Of a stretch of DNA of 64,000 bases, positions 47,544 through 58,646 are shown one piece after another. How positions within the stretch are numbered: the stretch's first letter is position 1; each line of letters begins with the position of its first letter. The translations under genes and the position numbers were made by a program. Below the pieces are notes generated by a model, which was not told the origin of the DNA, did no database searches, and saw only the letters and a list, made by a program, of their open reading frames with translations. The DNA is taken from positions 186,001-250,000 of the forward strand of contig JODI01000004.1 of NCBI GenBank assembly GCA_000720805.1, read 5' to 3'. The DNA is from Streptomyces violaceoruber (GTDB lineage: Bacteria; Actinomycetota; Actinomycetes; Streptomycetales; Streptomycetaceae).

Positions 47544-48440
47544 GTGCCGTCCCAGGACAAGGACTCGTATCTCGTCGGACTGATCGGTTCCGGCATCGGT
47601 CCCTCGCTCAGCCCGGCGCTGCACGAGCGGGAGGCCGACCGTCAGGGGCTGCGCTACCTGTACCGGCTCCTCGACATCGACACCCTCGGCGTCCGGCCCG
47701 AGGCGGTCGGCGATCTGCTGCGGACCGCCCGTGACCTGGGCTTCGACGGGCTCAACATCACGCACCCGTGCAAACAGCACGTCATCCGGCACCTGGACGC
47801 CCTCGCCCCGCAGGCCGAGGCCCTCGGCGCGGTCAACACCGTCGTCTTCGAAGAAGGCGGCCGGGCCGTCGGCCACAACACCGACGTGACCGGTTTCGCC
47901 GCCTCTTTCGCGCGCGGCCTGCCCGACGTACCGCTGGAGCGGGTCGTCCAGCTGGGGGCCGGCGGCGCGGGCGCGGCCGTCGCCCACGCCACGCTCACCC
48001 TCGGCGCCGAACAGATCACCGTCGTCGACGCGCTGCCCGAGCGGGCGGACGCCCTCGCCGACTCGCTGAACCGGCACTTCGGCGACGGCCGCGCCGCCGC
48101 CGCCACCCCCGACCGGCTCGCGGAGCTGCTCGCGCGGGCCGACGGCCTCGGCGGCCTGGTGCACGCCACCCCCACCGGCATGGCCGCCCACCCCGGCCTG
48201 CCCCTCCCGGCCCGCCTGCTGAACCCCGGGCTGTGGATCGCCGAGGTGGTCTACCGCCCGCTGGAGACCGAACTGCTGCGCACCGCCCGCGAACTCGGCT
48301 GCGCCACCCTGGACGGCGGCGGCATGGCCGTCTTCCAGGCGGTGGACGCGTTCCGGCTGTTCACCGGTCTGGAACCCGACAGCGCGGCGATGCTCGCCGA
48401 CTTCGCCGAGCTGGCCGGGGCCGTGGGGGCTCGCAAGTAG
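47544..48440 (+). CDS. Shikimate/quinate dehydrogenase, catabolic type
   Basis: A 298-residue AroE-family enzyme. It has the substrate motif GIGPSLSPALHE, catalytic Lys in LNITHPCKQ, Asp in HNTDVTGF and the nucleotide motif QLGAGGAGAAVA. The HPCKQ form and the gene context match the catabolic QsuD branch, which oxidises quinate and shikimate to 3-dehydroquinate and 3-dehydroshikimate with NAD. GTG 47544 has AGGAGG 6 nt upstream. It is followed after 41 bp by the dehydroshikimate dehydratase gene. Confidence 0.88.
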   Translation: MPSQDKDSYLVGLIGSGIGPSLSPALHEREADRQGLRYLYRLLDIDTLGVRPEAVGDLLRTARDLGFDGLNITHPCKQHVIRHLDALAPQAEALGAVNTVVFEEGGRAVGHNTDVTGFAASFARGLPDVPLERVVQLGAGGAGAAVAHATLTLGAEQITVVDALPERADALADSLNRHFGDGRAAAATPDRLAELLARADGLGGLVHATPTGMAAHPGLPLPARLLNPGLWIAEVVYRPLETELLRTARELGCATLDGGGMAVFQAVDAFRLFTGLEPDSAAMLADFAELAGAVGARK

Positions 48441-48481
48441 CCCGCGAAACCAGGGACCTTCAGAGAAACAGAGGTACCGAC

Positions 48482-50287
48482 GTGCGTACGTCCATCGCCA
48501 CCGTCTCCCTCAGCGGATCCCTCACCGAGAAGCTCACGGCCGCCTCCCGGGCCGGCTTCGACGGCGTCGAGATCTTCGAGAACGACCTGCTCGCCAGCCC
48601 CCTCACCCCCGAGGAGATCCGGGCCCGCTGCGCCGACCTCGGCCTCACCGTCGACCTCTACCAGCCGATGCGCGACATCGAGGCCGTGCCGCCGGACGAG
48701 TTCACCCGCAACCTGCGGCGCGCCCGGCACAAGTTCGAGCTGATGGGCCGGCTCGGCGCCGACACCGTCCTGGTCTGCTCCAGCGTCTCCCCGCTCGCCG
48801 TGGACGACGACGCCCTCGCCGCCGAGCAACTGGGCGAACTGGCGGGCCTGGCCCAGGACTTCGGCATCCGGGTCGCCTACGAGGCGCTCGCCTGGGGGCG
48901 GCACGTCAGCACGTACGACCACGCCTGGCACATCGTCGAGACGGCCGGCCACCCCGCGCTCGGCACCTGTCTGGACAGCTTCCACATCCTGTCCCGGGTC
49001 TCCGGCCCCAAGGACCTCGAAGGCATCGAGGCCATCCCCGGCGAGAAGATCTTCTTCCTCCAACTCGCCGACGCCCCGCTGCTCGCGATGGACGTCCTGC
49101 AGTGGAGCCGGCACTACCGCTGCTTCCCCGGCCAGGGCGGCTTCGACGTGGCCGGGCTCCTCGGCCACGTGCTGCGCACCGGATACGACGGACCGCTCTC
49201 CCTGGAGATCTTCAACGACGTCTTCCGGCAGGCCGAGGCGGGCCCCACCGCCGTGGACGCCCGGCGCTCCCTGCTGGTCCTCCAGGAGGCGGTGGGTGCC
49301 GTCGCACCGCCCGCGCCGGTCGTGCCCACAGGCGTCGCCTTCGCCGAACTGGTCACCCCGGACGCCGACCCCCTGTCCACCCTGCTCGGCGCCCTGGGCT
49401 TCGCCCGCACCGCACGGCACCGCAGCAAGCCCGTCGACCTGTGGCAGCAGGGGGCGGCCGGCGTCCTGGTCAACACCGGGACGGCCGTACGCCGCGACGG
49501 CACCCGACTCGCCGCCATCGGTCTGGAGTCACCGGACCCGGCCGCCGCCGCCCGCCGCGCCGAGGCCCTGCTCGCCCCCGTCCTGCCGCGTCGCCGCGCA
49601 CCCGAGGACGCCCTGCTCGACGCGGTCGCCGCCCCCGACGGCACGGAACTGTTCTTCTGCGCCACGAACCGCCCCCCACTCCCCGACTGGCGGGCCGACT
49701 TCGAGGACGTCGAGCATCCGGCCGCCGCCTCGGCCGTGTCCGGCATCGACCATCTCGCCCTCACCCAGCCCTGGCACCACTTCGACGAGGCGGCCCTCTT
49801 CCACCGCAGCGTGCTCGGCCTGAAGGCCCAGGAGAGCGTCGACGTCGCCGACCCCTACGGCCTGCTGCGCAGCCGCGCCGTCACCACCCCCGACGGCAGC
49901 GTGCGCATCGCCCTCTCCGTCGGCGCGGCACCCACCGACGACACGGTCCACGCCCAGCACATCGCGCTCGCCACCGACGACGTGGTCACCGCCGCCCGCC
50001 GCTTCCTCACGGCCGGCGGCCGGCTGCTGCCCATCCCGGTCAACTACTACGACGACCTCGCGGCCCGGTACGAGTTCGCCGACGGCGAGCTGGAGACGTA
50101 CCGCGAACTCGGCATCCTCTACGACCGGGACGCGCACGGCACCTTCCGCCACTGCTACACCCACACCGTCGGCCGCGTCTTCTTCGAACTCGTCCAGCGC
50201 GACGGCGGCTACCGGGGCTACGGCGCCCCGAACGCCCCCGTGCGGCTGGCGGCCCAGCACGCGGTCAGGCGGCTCACTGGCGGCTGA
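48482..50287 (+). CDS. QsuB-like 3-dehydroshikimate dehydratase fused to an HPPD-like domain
   Basis: A 601-residue two-domain protein. Residues about 1-275 form a sugar-isomerase-like TIM barrel (VSLSGSLTEKLTAASRAGFDGVEIFE, ALAWGRHVSTY, LDSFHILSRVSG, PLSLEIFND). Residues about 285-600 resemble 4-hydroxyphenylpyruvate dioxygenase, with GIDHLAL, HAQHIALAT and RVFFELVQRDGGYRGYGAPN keeping two His and one Glu iron ligands. This fusion is the hallmark of QsuB, which dehydrates 3-dehydroshikimate to protocatechuate. It works with the preceding dehydrogenase to channel shikimate into the beta-ketoadipate pathway. Its 3' end overlaps the convergent membrane-protein gene by 14 bp. Confidence 0.88.
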   Translation: MRTSIATVSLSGSLTEKLTAASRAGFDGVEIFENDLLASPLTPEEIRARCADLGLTVDLYQPMRDIEAVPPDEFTRNLRRARHKFELMGRLGADTVLVCSSVSPLAVDDDALAAEQLGELAGLAQDFGIRVAYEALAWGRHVSTYDHAWHIVETAGHPALGTCLDSFHILSRVSGPKDLEGIEAIPGEKIFFLQLADAPLLAMDVLQWSRHYRCFPGQGGFDVAGLLGHVLRTGYDGPLSLEIFNDVFRQAEAGPTAVDARRSLLVLQEAVGAVAPPAPVVPTGVAFAELVTPDADPLSTLLGALGFARTARHRSKPVDLWQQGAAGVLVNTGTAVRRDGTRLAAIGLESPDPAAAARRAEALLAPVLPRRRAPEDALLDAVAAPDGTELFFCATNRPPLPDWRADFEDVEHPAAASAVSGIDHLALTQPWHHFDEAALFHRSVLGLKAQESVDVADPYGLLRSRAVTTPDGSVRIALSVGAAPTDDTVHAQHIALATDDVVTAARRFLTAGGRLLPIPVNYYDDLAARYEFADGELETYRELGILYDRDAHGTFRHCYTHTVGRVFFELVQRDGGYRGYGAPNAPVRLAAQHAVRRLTGG

Positions 50288-51737
50288 CCGTACGGGTCAC
50301 GCCCGCGAAGACCGTCGTGGCCAGGATCCAGCCGGCGATGACGAGGGCGTACGACAGCGTCTGGTACCAGCCGTCCGGCGCGAACGCCCCCTCCTGCCCG
50401 AAGGAGATCACCGGCAGCAGCAGGTCGAGGGTGTAGAACACCGGGTTGAAGTCCGGTGCCTCGGCCGCCTTCAGCGGACGCGGGTGGTGCAGGGCGTACG
50501 CGAGCGAGCCGACCGCGAGCAGCGAGAGCAGCCAGCCGCAGGCGCGCAGCGGGCGGAAGCCGTAGCCGACGGTGGCGTCCTGGACGTGGCCCCACAGGCG
50601 GCCGTACCACGGCAGCGTCCCGCGGTGGCGGCGCTGCTTGGCGAGCTGGACGACCCGGGCGGCGTGGTCGTCGCCGATGCGCAGGTAGGAGGCGGTCAAC
50701 TGCTCGTAGGCGTGCGGGACGTAGCCGTCGCCGTCGCGTTCCAGCATCGTCAGGCGGCGCTCGGCGGGTTCCTGCGGGGTGAGCGTGGTGTAGACGAGGT
50801 TGTTGAGGAGGACCTCGTCCGGCACCACCTCCGGCTCCAGGAAGAGGACCTCCGTCGTGGTGCGCCGCAGATTGAGGGCGCCCCGCATGGGGGTGCCCCG
50901 GCGCAGCCACAGCTCCCCGATGGTGCAGCTGCTCGCCCGCAGCGCAGCGTCGCCGGGGTTGTCCAGGTCCGCGTACGACAGGTCGAGCCGCCCGGTGATC
51001 CGGGCGCCCCGCAGCCCGATCCAGCCCCGCACCCGCGCCTGCCGCAGGAGCACGTCACCCTCCACCGTGAGGGTCTCGGCGTCGAGGGCGGGGCGGCCGG
51101 GATGCGTGAGCCGGGCCTCCTTGAGGTTGACGGACCCGGCGACCGAGGCGGCGGTCAGGCGCACCTCGCCCTCCGCGCGCAGTCCGGGCGCCCACAGGTC
51201 GTCGCCGATCGACATGTGGTTGAGCTGGAGTGCCGGCTCCTCGGCGTCCGGCGCGCCGAACGCGGCCCGGTCCAGGAACAGCGCCCCGGTGATCTGGGCC
51301 CCGCCGAGCCGCACCGGCCCGGAGAACCGGCAGTCCGTCAGCCGCAGGACGCCCTCCACTTTCAGGGTGGCGGCGGTCAGCCCCGGCAGGACGGAGTCGC
51401 TCAGGTTCAGCTGGCGCAGCCGGGCGCCGTAGAGCAGCGGGACGTCCTCGAAGTAGCAGTGGCTCAGCCGGACGGCCTGGTCGCACGTCCCGTACTGCAG
51501 GCCCAGTACGCCGGTGATCCGTGCCCCCGCCAGTTTCAGGGCGGGTATCTCCCCGTCCTCGCGCGGCCCGTTGAGCAGCAGCGCCCGCACCACCGAGGCC
51601 CGCACGGTCCGTTCGGGGCCCCAGTCGGCCCCGAGTGCCGTGTCCTCGTCGTCCGCCGCGCGGAAGGTCACGGGCTCGCCCCGCGCAAAGGCGCGCCACA
51701 CCCGCAGTTCGGCCGGGGTCAGGTCGTCGATCTCCAT
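50274..51737 (-). CDS. Beta-helix repeat protein with C-terminal two-TM pore-like domain
   Basis: A 487-residue protein often labelled 'membrane-associated oxidoreductase' in Streptomyces, but no redox motif is visible. Residues about 55-290 consist of pentapeptide-like beta-helix strands (LKLAGARITGVLGL, LRLTDCRFSGPVRLGGAQITGALFL, VRGWIGLRGARITGRLDLSYADL). Residues about 400-487 contain TM1 CGWLLSLLAVGSLAYAL, a re-entrant-like PVFYTLDLLLPVISFGQ and TM2 SYALVIAGWILATTVFAGV. That layout recalls two-TM ion channels, without the K+ filter. The function is unknown. Confidence 0.7.
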   Translation of the reverse strand: MEIDDLTPAELRVWRAFARGEPVTFRAADDEDTALGADWGPERTVRASVVRALLLNGPREDGEIPALKLAGARITGVLGLQYGTCDQAVRLSHCYFEDVPLLYGARLRQLNLSDSVLPGLTAATLKVEGVLRLTDCRFSGPVRLGGAQITGALFLDRAAFGAPDAEEPALQLNHMSIGDDLWAPGLRAEGEVRLTAASVAGSVNLKEARLTHPGRPALDAETLTVEGDVLLRQARVRGWIGLRGARITGRLDLSYADLDNPGDAALRASSCTIGELWLRRGTPMRGALNLRRTTTEVLFLEPEVVPDEVLLNNLVYTTLTPQEPAERRLTMLERDGDGYVPHAYEQLTASYLRIGDDHAARVVQLAKQRRHRGTLPWYGRLWGHVQDATVGYGFRPLRACGWLLSLLAVGSLAYALHHPRPLKAAEAPDFNPVFYTLDLLLPVISFGQEGAFAPDGWYQTLSYALVIAGWILATTVFAGVTRTVSRQ

Positions 51738-51780
51738 CAGCGGGGACTCTGACGTGCCCGCGACGGGCTGTCAACCAGCA

Positions 51781-51816
51781 GAAGGCCGGCCCGAGTACGC
51801 GCTCGGGCCGGCCTTC
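51781..51816. terminator. Terminator after the phosphatase/pentose-phosphate operon
   Basis: A perfect 15-bp stem (51781-51795 with 51802-51816) with loop tacgcg, 15 bp beyond the phosphatase stop codon. Confidence 0.85.
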
Positions 51817-51831
51817 CGCACCACTGCCGCG

Positions 51832-52419
51832 CTACGGCCGGGCGTTCCACTCCGCGATGACCGGCCGTTCGTGCTCCGTCGACAGCCGGCTGACCGTTCC
51901 GGTCGCGAGCTGGAACAGCCGTCCGTCGGCGGGGGGCAGTCCCAGCCGCCGTGCCGTCACCACGCGCAGGAAGTGGCCGTGGGCCACCAGCATCACATCG
52001 CCGTCCAGGAGGGCGGGGGCCACCCGGGCGAGCAGCCGGTCCGCGCGCTGCCCCACCTGCTCGGGCGACTCTCCGGGGTGGCCCTCAGGGCCGGGCGGCA
52101 CGCCGTCGGTCCACAGGTACCAGTCGGGGCGGGTGCGGTGGATGTCGACGGTGGTGACGCCCTCGTAGGCGCCGTAGTCCCACTCGTGCAGGTCGGGGTC
52201 CGCGACGACCCCGTTGATGCCCGCCAGTTCGGCGGTTCGTATCGCGCGGTCCATCGGGCTGGCCAGCGCGAGGGCGAAGGTCCGCGAGGAGAGGAGCGGA
52301 GCGAGGGACTTGGCCTGTTCCTCGCCGTGCTCGGTGAGGGGCAGGTCGGTCCAGCTGGTGTGCTGGCCCGACACGCTCCACTCCGTCTCACCGTGGCGGA
52401 CCAGAAGGAGGTCCCCCAC
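51832..52419 (-). CDS. Histidine phosphatase family protein (phosphoglycerate mutase-like)
   Basis: A 195-residue phosphatase with the RHG motif LLLVRHGETEWS and second catalytic His in MLVAHGHFLRV; LHEWDYGAYEG holds the acidic residue. It lies 7 bp after gnd on the same strand and is probably the last gene of the pentose phosphate operon. The role may be dephosphorylation of sugar phosphates. It starts with GTG and is followed by a strong terminator. Confidence 0.88.
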   Translation of the reverse strand: MGDLLLVRHGETEWSVSGQHTSWTDLPLTEHGEEQAKSLAPLLSSRTFALALASPMDRAIRTAELAGINGVVADPDLHEWDYGAYEGVTTVDIHRTRPDWYLWTDGVPPGPEGHPGESPEQVGQRADRLLARVAPALLDGDVMLVAHGHFLRVVTARRLGLPPADGRLFQLATGTVSRLSTEHERPVIAEWNARP

Positions 52420-52426
52420 GGCCGGA

Positions 52427-53308
<882 letters not shown>

Positions 53309-53309
53309 A

Positions 53310-54965
53310 TCAGAGCACTTCCTTCAGTTCACGATAGGTGGCCACGAGGGCGGCGGTGGAGGAGTCGAGACCGGGGACGTCCGCGCCCTCGGTGAGGGCC
53401 GGTTCGACGCGCTTGGCGAGGACCTTGCCGAGTTCCACGCCCCACTGGTCGAAGGAGTCGATGTTCCAGATCGCGCCCTGCACGAACACCTTGTGCTCGT
53501 AGAGGGCGATCAGCTGGCCGAGCACCGAGGGGGTGAGGTCCTTCGCCAGGATCGTGGTCGTCGGGTGGTTGCCCTTGAACGTGCGGTGCGGGACCTGCGC
53601 CTCCGCCACGCCCTCCGCGCGCACCTCGTCGGCGGTCTTGCCGAAGGCGAGCGCCTGTCCCTGCGCGAACAGGTTGGCCATCAACAGGTCGTGCTGCGCC
53701 TTGAGTTCGTCGCTCAGCTCGTCGACGGGACGGGCGAAGCCGATCAGGTCGGCCGGGATGAGCTTGGTGCCCTGGTGGATCAACTGGTAGTAGGCGTGCT
53801 GCCCGTTGGTGCCGGGCGTGCCCCACACCACCGGCCCGGTCTGCCACTGCACCGGGTGGCCGTCACGGTCCACCGACTTGCCGTTGGACTCCATGTCCAG
53901 CTGCTGCAGGTACGCGGTGAACTTCGACAGGTAGTGGCTGTACGGCAGTACGGCGTGCGACTGGGCGTCGAAGAAGTTGCCGTACCAGACACCCAACAGG
54001 CCCAGCAGCAGCGGGGCGTTGGCCTCGGCGGGCGCGTTGCGGAAGTGCTCGTCGACGATCCGGAAACCGTCGAGCATCTCCTGGAAACGGTCCGGGCCGA
54101 TGGCGATCATCAGGGACAGACCGATCGCCGAGTCGTAGGAGTAACGGCCGCCGACCCAGTCCCAGAACTCGAACATGTTGTCCGGGTCGATACCGAACTC
54201 GGTGACCTTCTGGCCGTTCGTCGACAGCGCGACGAAGTGCCGGGCGACCGCCTTCTCGTCGCCGAGTGCCTCGAGGAGCCACGTGCGCGCCGAGGTCGCG
54301 TTGGTGATCGTCTCGATGGTGGTGAACGTCTTGGACGCGACGATGAACAGGGTCTCCGCCGGGTCCAGGTCGCGCACGGCCTCGTGCAGGTCGGCGCCGT
54401 CCACGTTGGAGACGAACCGGAAGGTCAGCGAGCGGTCGGTGTACGCCCGCAGCGCCTCGTACGCCATCGCGGGCCCGAGGTCGGAGCCGCCGATGCCGAT
54501 GTTGACGACGTTGCGGATCCGCTTGCCGGTGTGGCCGGTCCACTCCCCGGAACGCACCCGCCGGGCGAAGTCGCTCATCTGGTCGAGGACCGCGTGGACC
54601 TTGGGGACGACGTTCTCACCGTCGACCTCGATCACCGCGCCCGCGGGGGCGCGCAGCGCGGTGTGCAGCACGGCCCGGTCCTCGGTGATGTTGATCTTCT
54701 CGCCGCGGAACATGGCGTCCCGCAGCCCGAACACGTCGGTGGCGGCGGCCAGTTCCTGCAGCAGCGCCAGCGTCTCGTCGGTGACCAGGTTCTTCGAGTA
54801 GTCGATACGCAGGTCTCCCACGCGTACGACATACCGCTCCGCGCGCCCGGAGTCCGACGCGAACAGGTCACGCAGATGCGCGTGCCACTCGGCGCGGTGG
54901 TCCTCCAGGGCCGCCCACTGAGGCCTGCGGGTGAGCTTGGGGGAATCGGAAACGGAGTCAGACAT
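53310..54965 (-). CDS. pgi: Glucose-6-phosphate isomerase
   Basis: A 551-residue full-length [53 protein letters not shown] and the signature [20 protein letters not shown]. It interconverts glucose 6-phosphate and fructose 6-phosphate and links the pentose phosphate operon to glycolysis. ATG 54965 overlaps the opcA gene end by 8 bp. It is probably a second genomic copy alongside a housekeeping one. Confidence 0.95.
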   Translation of the reverse strand: MSDSVSDSPKLTRRPQWAALEDHRAEWHAHLRDLFASDSGRAERYVVRVGDLRIDYSKNLVTDETLALLQELAAATDVFGLRDAMFRGEKINITEDRAVLHTALRAPAGAVIEVDGENVVPKVHAVLDQMSDFARRVRSGEWTGHTGKRIRNVVNIGIGGSDLGPAMAYEALRAYTDRSLTFRFVSNVDGADLHEAVRDLDPAETLFIVASKTFTTIETITNATSARTWLLEALGDEKAVARHFVALSTNGQKVTEFGIDPDNMFEFWDWVGGRYSYDSAIGLSLMIAIGPDRFQEMLDGFRIVDEHFRNAPAEANAPLLLGLLGVWYGNFFDAQSHAVLPYSHYLSKFTAYLQQLDMESNGKSVDRDGHPVQWQTGPVVWGTPGTNGQHAYYQLIHQGTKLIPADLIGFARPVDELSDELKAQHDLLMANLFAQGQALAFGKTADEVRAEGVAEAQVPHRTFKGNHPTTTILAKDLTPSVLGQLIALYEHKVFVQGAIWNIDSFDQWGVELGKVLAKRVEPALTEGADVPGLDSSTAALVATYRELKEVL

Positions 54966-55893
54966 GAGCAGGGATCTCCTTGGTGCCCTCGCCCTGCAGG
55001 GCGACGGCGTACATCTCGTCCGCGTCGAGGCGCCGCAGCTCCTCGGCGATGAGTTCGGAGGTGGTGCGGACCTTCAGCGCGAGGGTGCGCGAGGGCTGGC
55101 CCGGCAGGGACAGCGTGGCCAGCGGGCCCTCGGGGCGGTCGATGACGATCTCGCCGTTCGCGGTGCCCAGGCGCACGGCCGTGACCACCGGTCCGGCGGT
55201 GACGATCCGGTCGACGGTGACGCCGAGCCGGGCCTCCAGCCAGCGGGCCAGCAGTTCGGCGGCCGGGTTCTCCTCCTCGGCCTCCACCGCCGCCGAGGTC
55301 ACCTTCACCCGTGCCTGGTCCAGGGCCGCGGCCAGCATCGAGCGCCACGGGGTCAGCCGGGTCCAGGCGAGGTCGGTGTCGCCGGGCGCGTAGGAGCGGA
55401 CCCGGGCCTCCAGCACCTGGAGGGGGTTCCCGACGGCGTACAGGTCGGTGATCCGGCGCTGGGCCAGCGCGCCCAGCGGGTCCTTCGCCGGGTTCTCCGG
55501 GGCGTCCACCGGCCACCACACCACGACCGGGGCGTCCGGCAGCAGCAGCGGCAGGACGACGGAATCGGCGTGGTCGGACACCTCGCCGTAGGTCCGCAGG
55601 ATCACCGTCTCGCCGGTGCCGGCGTCGGCGCCCACGCGTACCTCGGCGTCGAGGCGCGAGTTGGTGCGGTCACGCGGGGTGCGGGCGTGCCGCTTGATGA
55701 CGACCAGGGTGCGCGAGGGGTGCTCGTGCGAGGCCTCCTCGGCCGCCTTGATCGCGTCGTAGGCGTTCTCCTCGTCCGTGACGATCACCATCGTCAGGAC
55801 CATGCCCACGGCGGGTGTGCCGATGGCGCGGCGACCTTGCACCAGCGCCTTGTTGATCTTGCTTGCCGTGGTGTCGGTCAGGTCGATCTTCAT
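54958..55893 (-). CDS. opcA: Glucose-6-phosphate dehydrogenase assembly protein OpcA
   Basis: A 311-residue Opc[24 protein letters not shown] at the N-terminus, [50 protein letters not shown] and [20 protein letters not shown]. OpcA activates G6PDH in actinobacteria and cyanobacteria. The gene overlaps zwf by ATGA at its start and pgi at its end, as expected for the conserved zwf-opcA pair. Confidence 0.95.
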   Translation of the reverse strand: MKIDLTDTTASKINKALVQGRRAIGTPAVGMVLTMVIVTDEENAYDAIKAAEEASHEHPSRTLVVIKRHARTPRDRTNSRLDAEVRVGADAGTGETVILRTYGEVSDHADSVVLPLLLPDAPVVVWWPVDAPENPAKDPLGALAQRRITDLYAVGNPLQVLEARVRSYAPGDTDLAWTRLTPWRSMLAAALDQARVKVTSAAVEAEEENPAAELLARWLEARLGVTVDRIVTAGPVVTAVRLGTANGEIVIDRPEGPLATLSLPGQPSRTLALKVRTTSELIAEELRRLDADEMYAVALQGEGTKEIPAHV

Positions 55894-57485
55894 GGCCTGC
55901 GCCAGCTCCGTCCGTCTCGTGCGAGCATCTCGTCCGCTTCCTCGGGTCCCCAGCTGCCCGACGCGTACTGCGCCGGCCTGCCGTGGTTCGCCCAGTACTC
56001 CTCGATCGGGTCGAGGATCTTCCAGGACTCTTCCACTTCCTGGTGGCGGGGGAACAGGTTGGCGTCGCCGAGGAGGACGTCCAGGATGAGGCGCTCGTAC
56101 GCCTCCGGGCTGGACTCCGTGAACGACTCGCCGTAGGCGAAGTCCATCGACACGTCCCGGATCTCCATCGACGTGCCCGGCACCTTCGAACCGAAGCGGA
56201 CCGTCATGCCCTCGTCCGGCTGGACCCGGATGACGATGGCGTTCTGGCCGAGCTCCTCGGTGGCGGTGGAGTCGAACGGGGAGTGCGGCGCCCGCTTGAA
56301 GACCACCGCGATCTCGGTGACCCGGCGGCCCAGCCGCTTGCCGGTGCGCAGGTAGAAGGGGATGCCCGCCCAGCGCCGGTTGTCCACCTCCAGCTTGATG
56401 GCCGCGTACGTGTCCGTCTTGGACTGCGGGTCGATGCCCTCCTCCTGGAGGTACCCGGGCACCTTCGCGCCGCCCTGCCAGCCCTCCGCGTACTGCGCCA
56501 GCACGGTGTGCTCGCCGATGTTCTCCGGCAGCCGCACCGACTTGAGCACCTTGAGCTTCTCGGTGAGCAGCGACTCGGCGTCGAAGGCGATCGGCTCCTC
56601 CATGGCGGTGAGGGCCATGAGCTGGAGCAGGTGGTTCTGGATGACGTCACGGGCGGCGCCGATGCCGTCGTAGTAGCCGGCGCGGCCGCCGATACCGATG
56701 TCCTCGGCCATCGTGATCTGTATGTGGTCGACGTACGACCGGTTCCACAGCGGCTCGTACATCTGGTTGGCGAAGCGGAGCGCCAGAATGTTCTGGACGG
56801 TCTCCTTGCCGAGGTAGTGGTCGATGCGGAACACCTGGTCCGGCTCGAACACGTCGTGCACGAGCGCGTTCAGCTCACGGGCGCTCGCCAGGTCCCGCCC
56901 GAACGGCTTCTCGATCACCGCACGCCGCCAGGACCCCTCCGGGGCGCTGGCGAGCCCGTGCTTCTTCAGCTGCTGGACGACCTTCGGGAAGAACTTCGGC
57001 GGTACGGAGAGATAGAACGCGTAGTTGCCGCTCGTACCGCGCGACGCGTCCAACTCGTCGACGGCGGACCGCAGTTGCTTGAAGGCGGTGTCGTCGTCGA
57101 AGTCACCGGGGATGAACCGCATACCTTCGGAGAGCTGCTGCCAGACCTCCTCGCGGAACTCGGTGCGCGCGTGCTCGCGGACCGCGTCGTGCACGACCTG
57201 CGCGAAGTCCTGGTCCTCCCAGTCCCGGCGGGCGAACCCGAGGAGCGAGAAACCCGGGGGCAGCAGACCGCGGTTGGCGAGGTCGTAGATGGCCGGCATC
57301 AGCTTCTTGCGGGACAGGTCGCCGGTGACGCCGAAGATGACCAGACCCGACGGGCCGGCGATCCGGGGGAGCCGGCGGTCCTGCGGGTGGTGCAGCGGGT
57401 TGGACCAGTCGGCCGCCGGGAGGACGGGGACGGTCACCTCCGCCGCGGTCTCCTCCGTGGTCGTCTCGGAACGCTTCTTGCTCAT
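55890..57485 (-). CDS. zwf: Glucose-6-phosphate 1-dehydrogenase
   Basis: A 531-residue G6PDH: NADP motif [21 protein letters not shown], the active-site signature [14 protein letters not shown] and [25 protein letters not shown] C-terminal segment. It catalyses the first oxidative pentose phosphate step. ATG 57485 (MSKKRSETT) overlaps the tal stop (ATGA). Likely a second isoenzyme, encoded with its activator OpcA. Confidence 0.95.
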   Translation of the reverse strand: MSKKRSETTTEETAAEVTVPVLPAADWSNPLHHPQDRRLPRIAGPSGLVIFGVTGDLSRKKLMPAIYDLANRGLLPPGFSLLGFARRDWEDQDFAQVVHDAVREHARTEFREEVWQQLSEGMRFIPGDFDDDTAFKQLRSAVDELDASRGTSGNYAFYLSVPPKFFPKVVQQLKKHGLASAPEGSWRRAVIEKPFGRDLASARELNALVHDVFEPDQVFRIDHYLGKETVQNILALRFANQMYEPLWNRSYVDHIQITMAEDIGIGGRAGYYDGIGAARDVIQNHLLQLMALTAMEEPIAFDAESLLTEKLKVLKSVRLPENIGEHTVLAQYAEGWQGGAKVPGYLQEEGIDPQSKTDTYAAIKLEVDNRRWAGIPFYLRTGKRLGRRVTEIAVVFKRAPHSPFDSTATEELGQNAIVIRVQPDEGMTVRFGSKVPGTSMEIRDVSMDFAYGESFTESSPEAYERLILDVLLGDANLFPRHQEVEESWKILDPIEEYWANHGRPAQYASGSWGPEEADEMLARDGRSWRRP

Positions 57486-58627
57486 TCCCCGTCCACCCCC
57501 TTGCTGTTCAGGGACTTCGTCACGGTGTTCAGCAGGTCCTGCCAGGCCGCCTCGAACTTGGCGACGCCCTCGTCCTCCAGCTGCTGGACGACCTCGTCGT
57601 AGGAGATCTGGAGCCGCTCCACGGCAGCGAGGTCTGCGCGGGCCTGGGAGTAGCCACCGGTCACGGTGTCGCCGGTGATGTCGCCGTGGTCGGCGGCGGC
57701 GTTCAGCGTGGCCTCCGGCATCGTGTTGACCGTGCCGGGCGCGACCAGCTCGTCGACGTACAGCGTGTCCTTGTACGCCGGGTCCTTCACGCCGGTGGAG
57801 GCCCACAGCGGACGCTGCTTGGTGGCCCGGGCCCCGCCGAGGGCCGTCCAGCGCTCACCGGAGAAGACGCTCTCGTACGCCTCGTAGGCGAGCCGCGCGT
57901 TGGCGAGGGCGGCCTTCCCCTTCAGCGCGAGGGCCTCGTCCGTGCCGAGCAGCGTCAGCCGCTTGTCGATCTCGGAGTCGACGCGGGAGACGAAGAAGGA
58001 GGCCACGGAGTGGATCTGCGAGAGGTCCAGGCCCGCCTTCTGCGCCTTCTCCAGGCCCGCCAGGTAGGCGTCCATGACCTCGCCGTAGCGCTCCAGGGAG
58101 AAGATCAGGGTGACGTTGACGCTGATGCCGAGGCCGATGACCTCGGTGATCGCCGGGAGCCCGGCCTTCGTCGCCGGGATCTTGATCATGACGTTGGGGC
58201 GGTCGACCAGCCAGGAGAGCTGCTTGGCCTCGGCGACGGTGGCCGCCGTGTTGTGCGCGAGGCGCGGGTCGACCTCGATGGAGACCCGGCCGTCCCGGCC
58301 GCCGGTCGCGTCGTACACGGGCCGCAGGATGTCGGCGGCGGCGCGGACGTCGGCGGTCGTCATCATGCGCACGGCCTCGTCGACCGTGACGCCCCGCACG
58401 GCGAGGTCGGTGAGCTGCTCCTCGTACCCCTCGCCGGAGCCGATGGCGGCCTGGAAGATCGACGGGTTGGTGGTGACACCCACCACGTGCCTCGTCGCGA
58501 CGAGTTCGGCGAGGTTGCCGGACTCGATCCGCTTGCGCGACAGGTCGTCCAGCCAGATGGAGACGCCCTCGTCGGACAGGCGCTCGAGTGGTTCCGCGGG
58601 CGCGGTTGCTTCGGACACTGTGATCAT
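57482..58627 (-). CDS. tal: Transaldolase
   Basis: A 381-residue transaldolase of the long (class 2) bacterial type: [32 protein letters not shown], Schiff-base Lys in [12 protein letters not shown] and [23 protein letters not shown] chose ATG 58627 ([10 protein letters not shown]) with AAAGAAG just upstream; the frame is open 39 nt further. It works with the adjacent transketolase, which is broken in this sequence. Confidence 0.93.
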   Translation of the reverse strand: MITVSEATAPAEPLERLSDEGVSIWLDDLSRKRIESGNLAELVATRHVVGVTTNPSIFQAAIGSGEGYEEQLTDLAVRGVTVDEAVRMMTTADVRAAADILRPVYDATGGRDGRVSIEVDPRLAHNTAATVAEAKQLSWLVDRPNVMIKIPATKAGLPAITEVIGLGISVNVTLIFSLERYGEVMDAYLAGLEKAQKAGLDLSQIHSVASFFVSRVDSEIDKRLTLLGTDEALALKGKAALANARLAYEAYESVFSGERWTALGGARATKQRPLWASTGVKDPAYKDTLYVDELVAPGTVNTMPEATLNAAADHGDITGDTVTGGYSQARADLAAVERLQISYDEVVQQLEDEGVAKFEAAWQDLLNTVTKSLNSKGVDGE

Positions 58628-58646
58628 CTTCTTTCGGGCGATCGGA

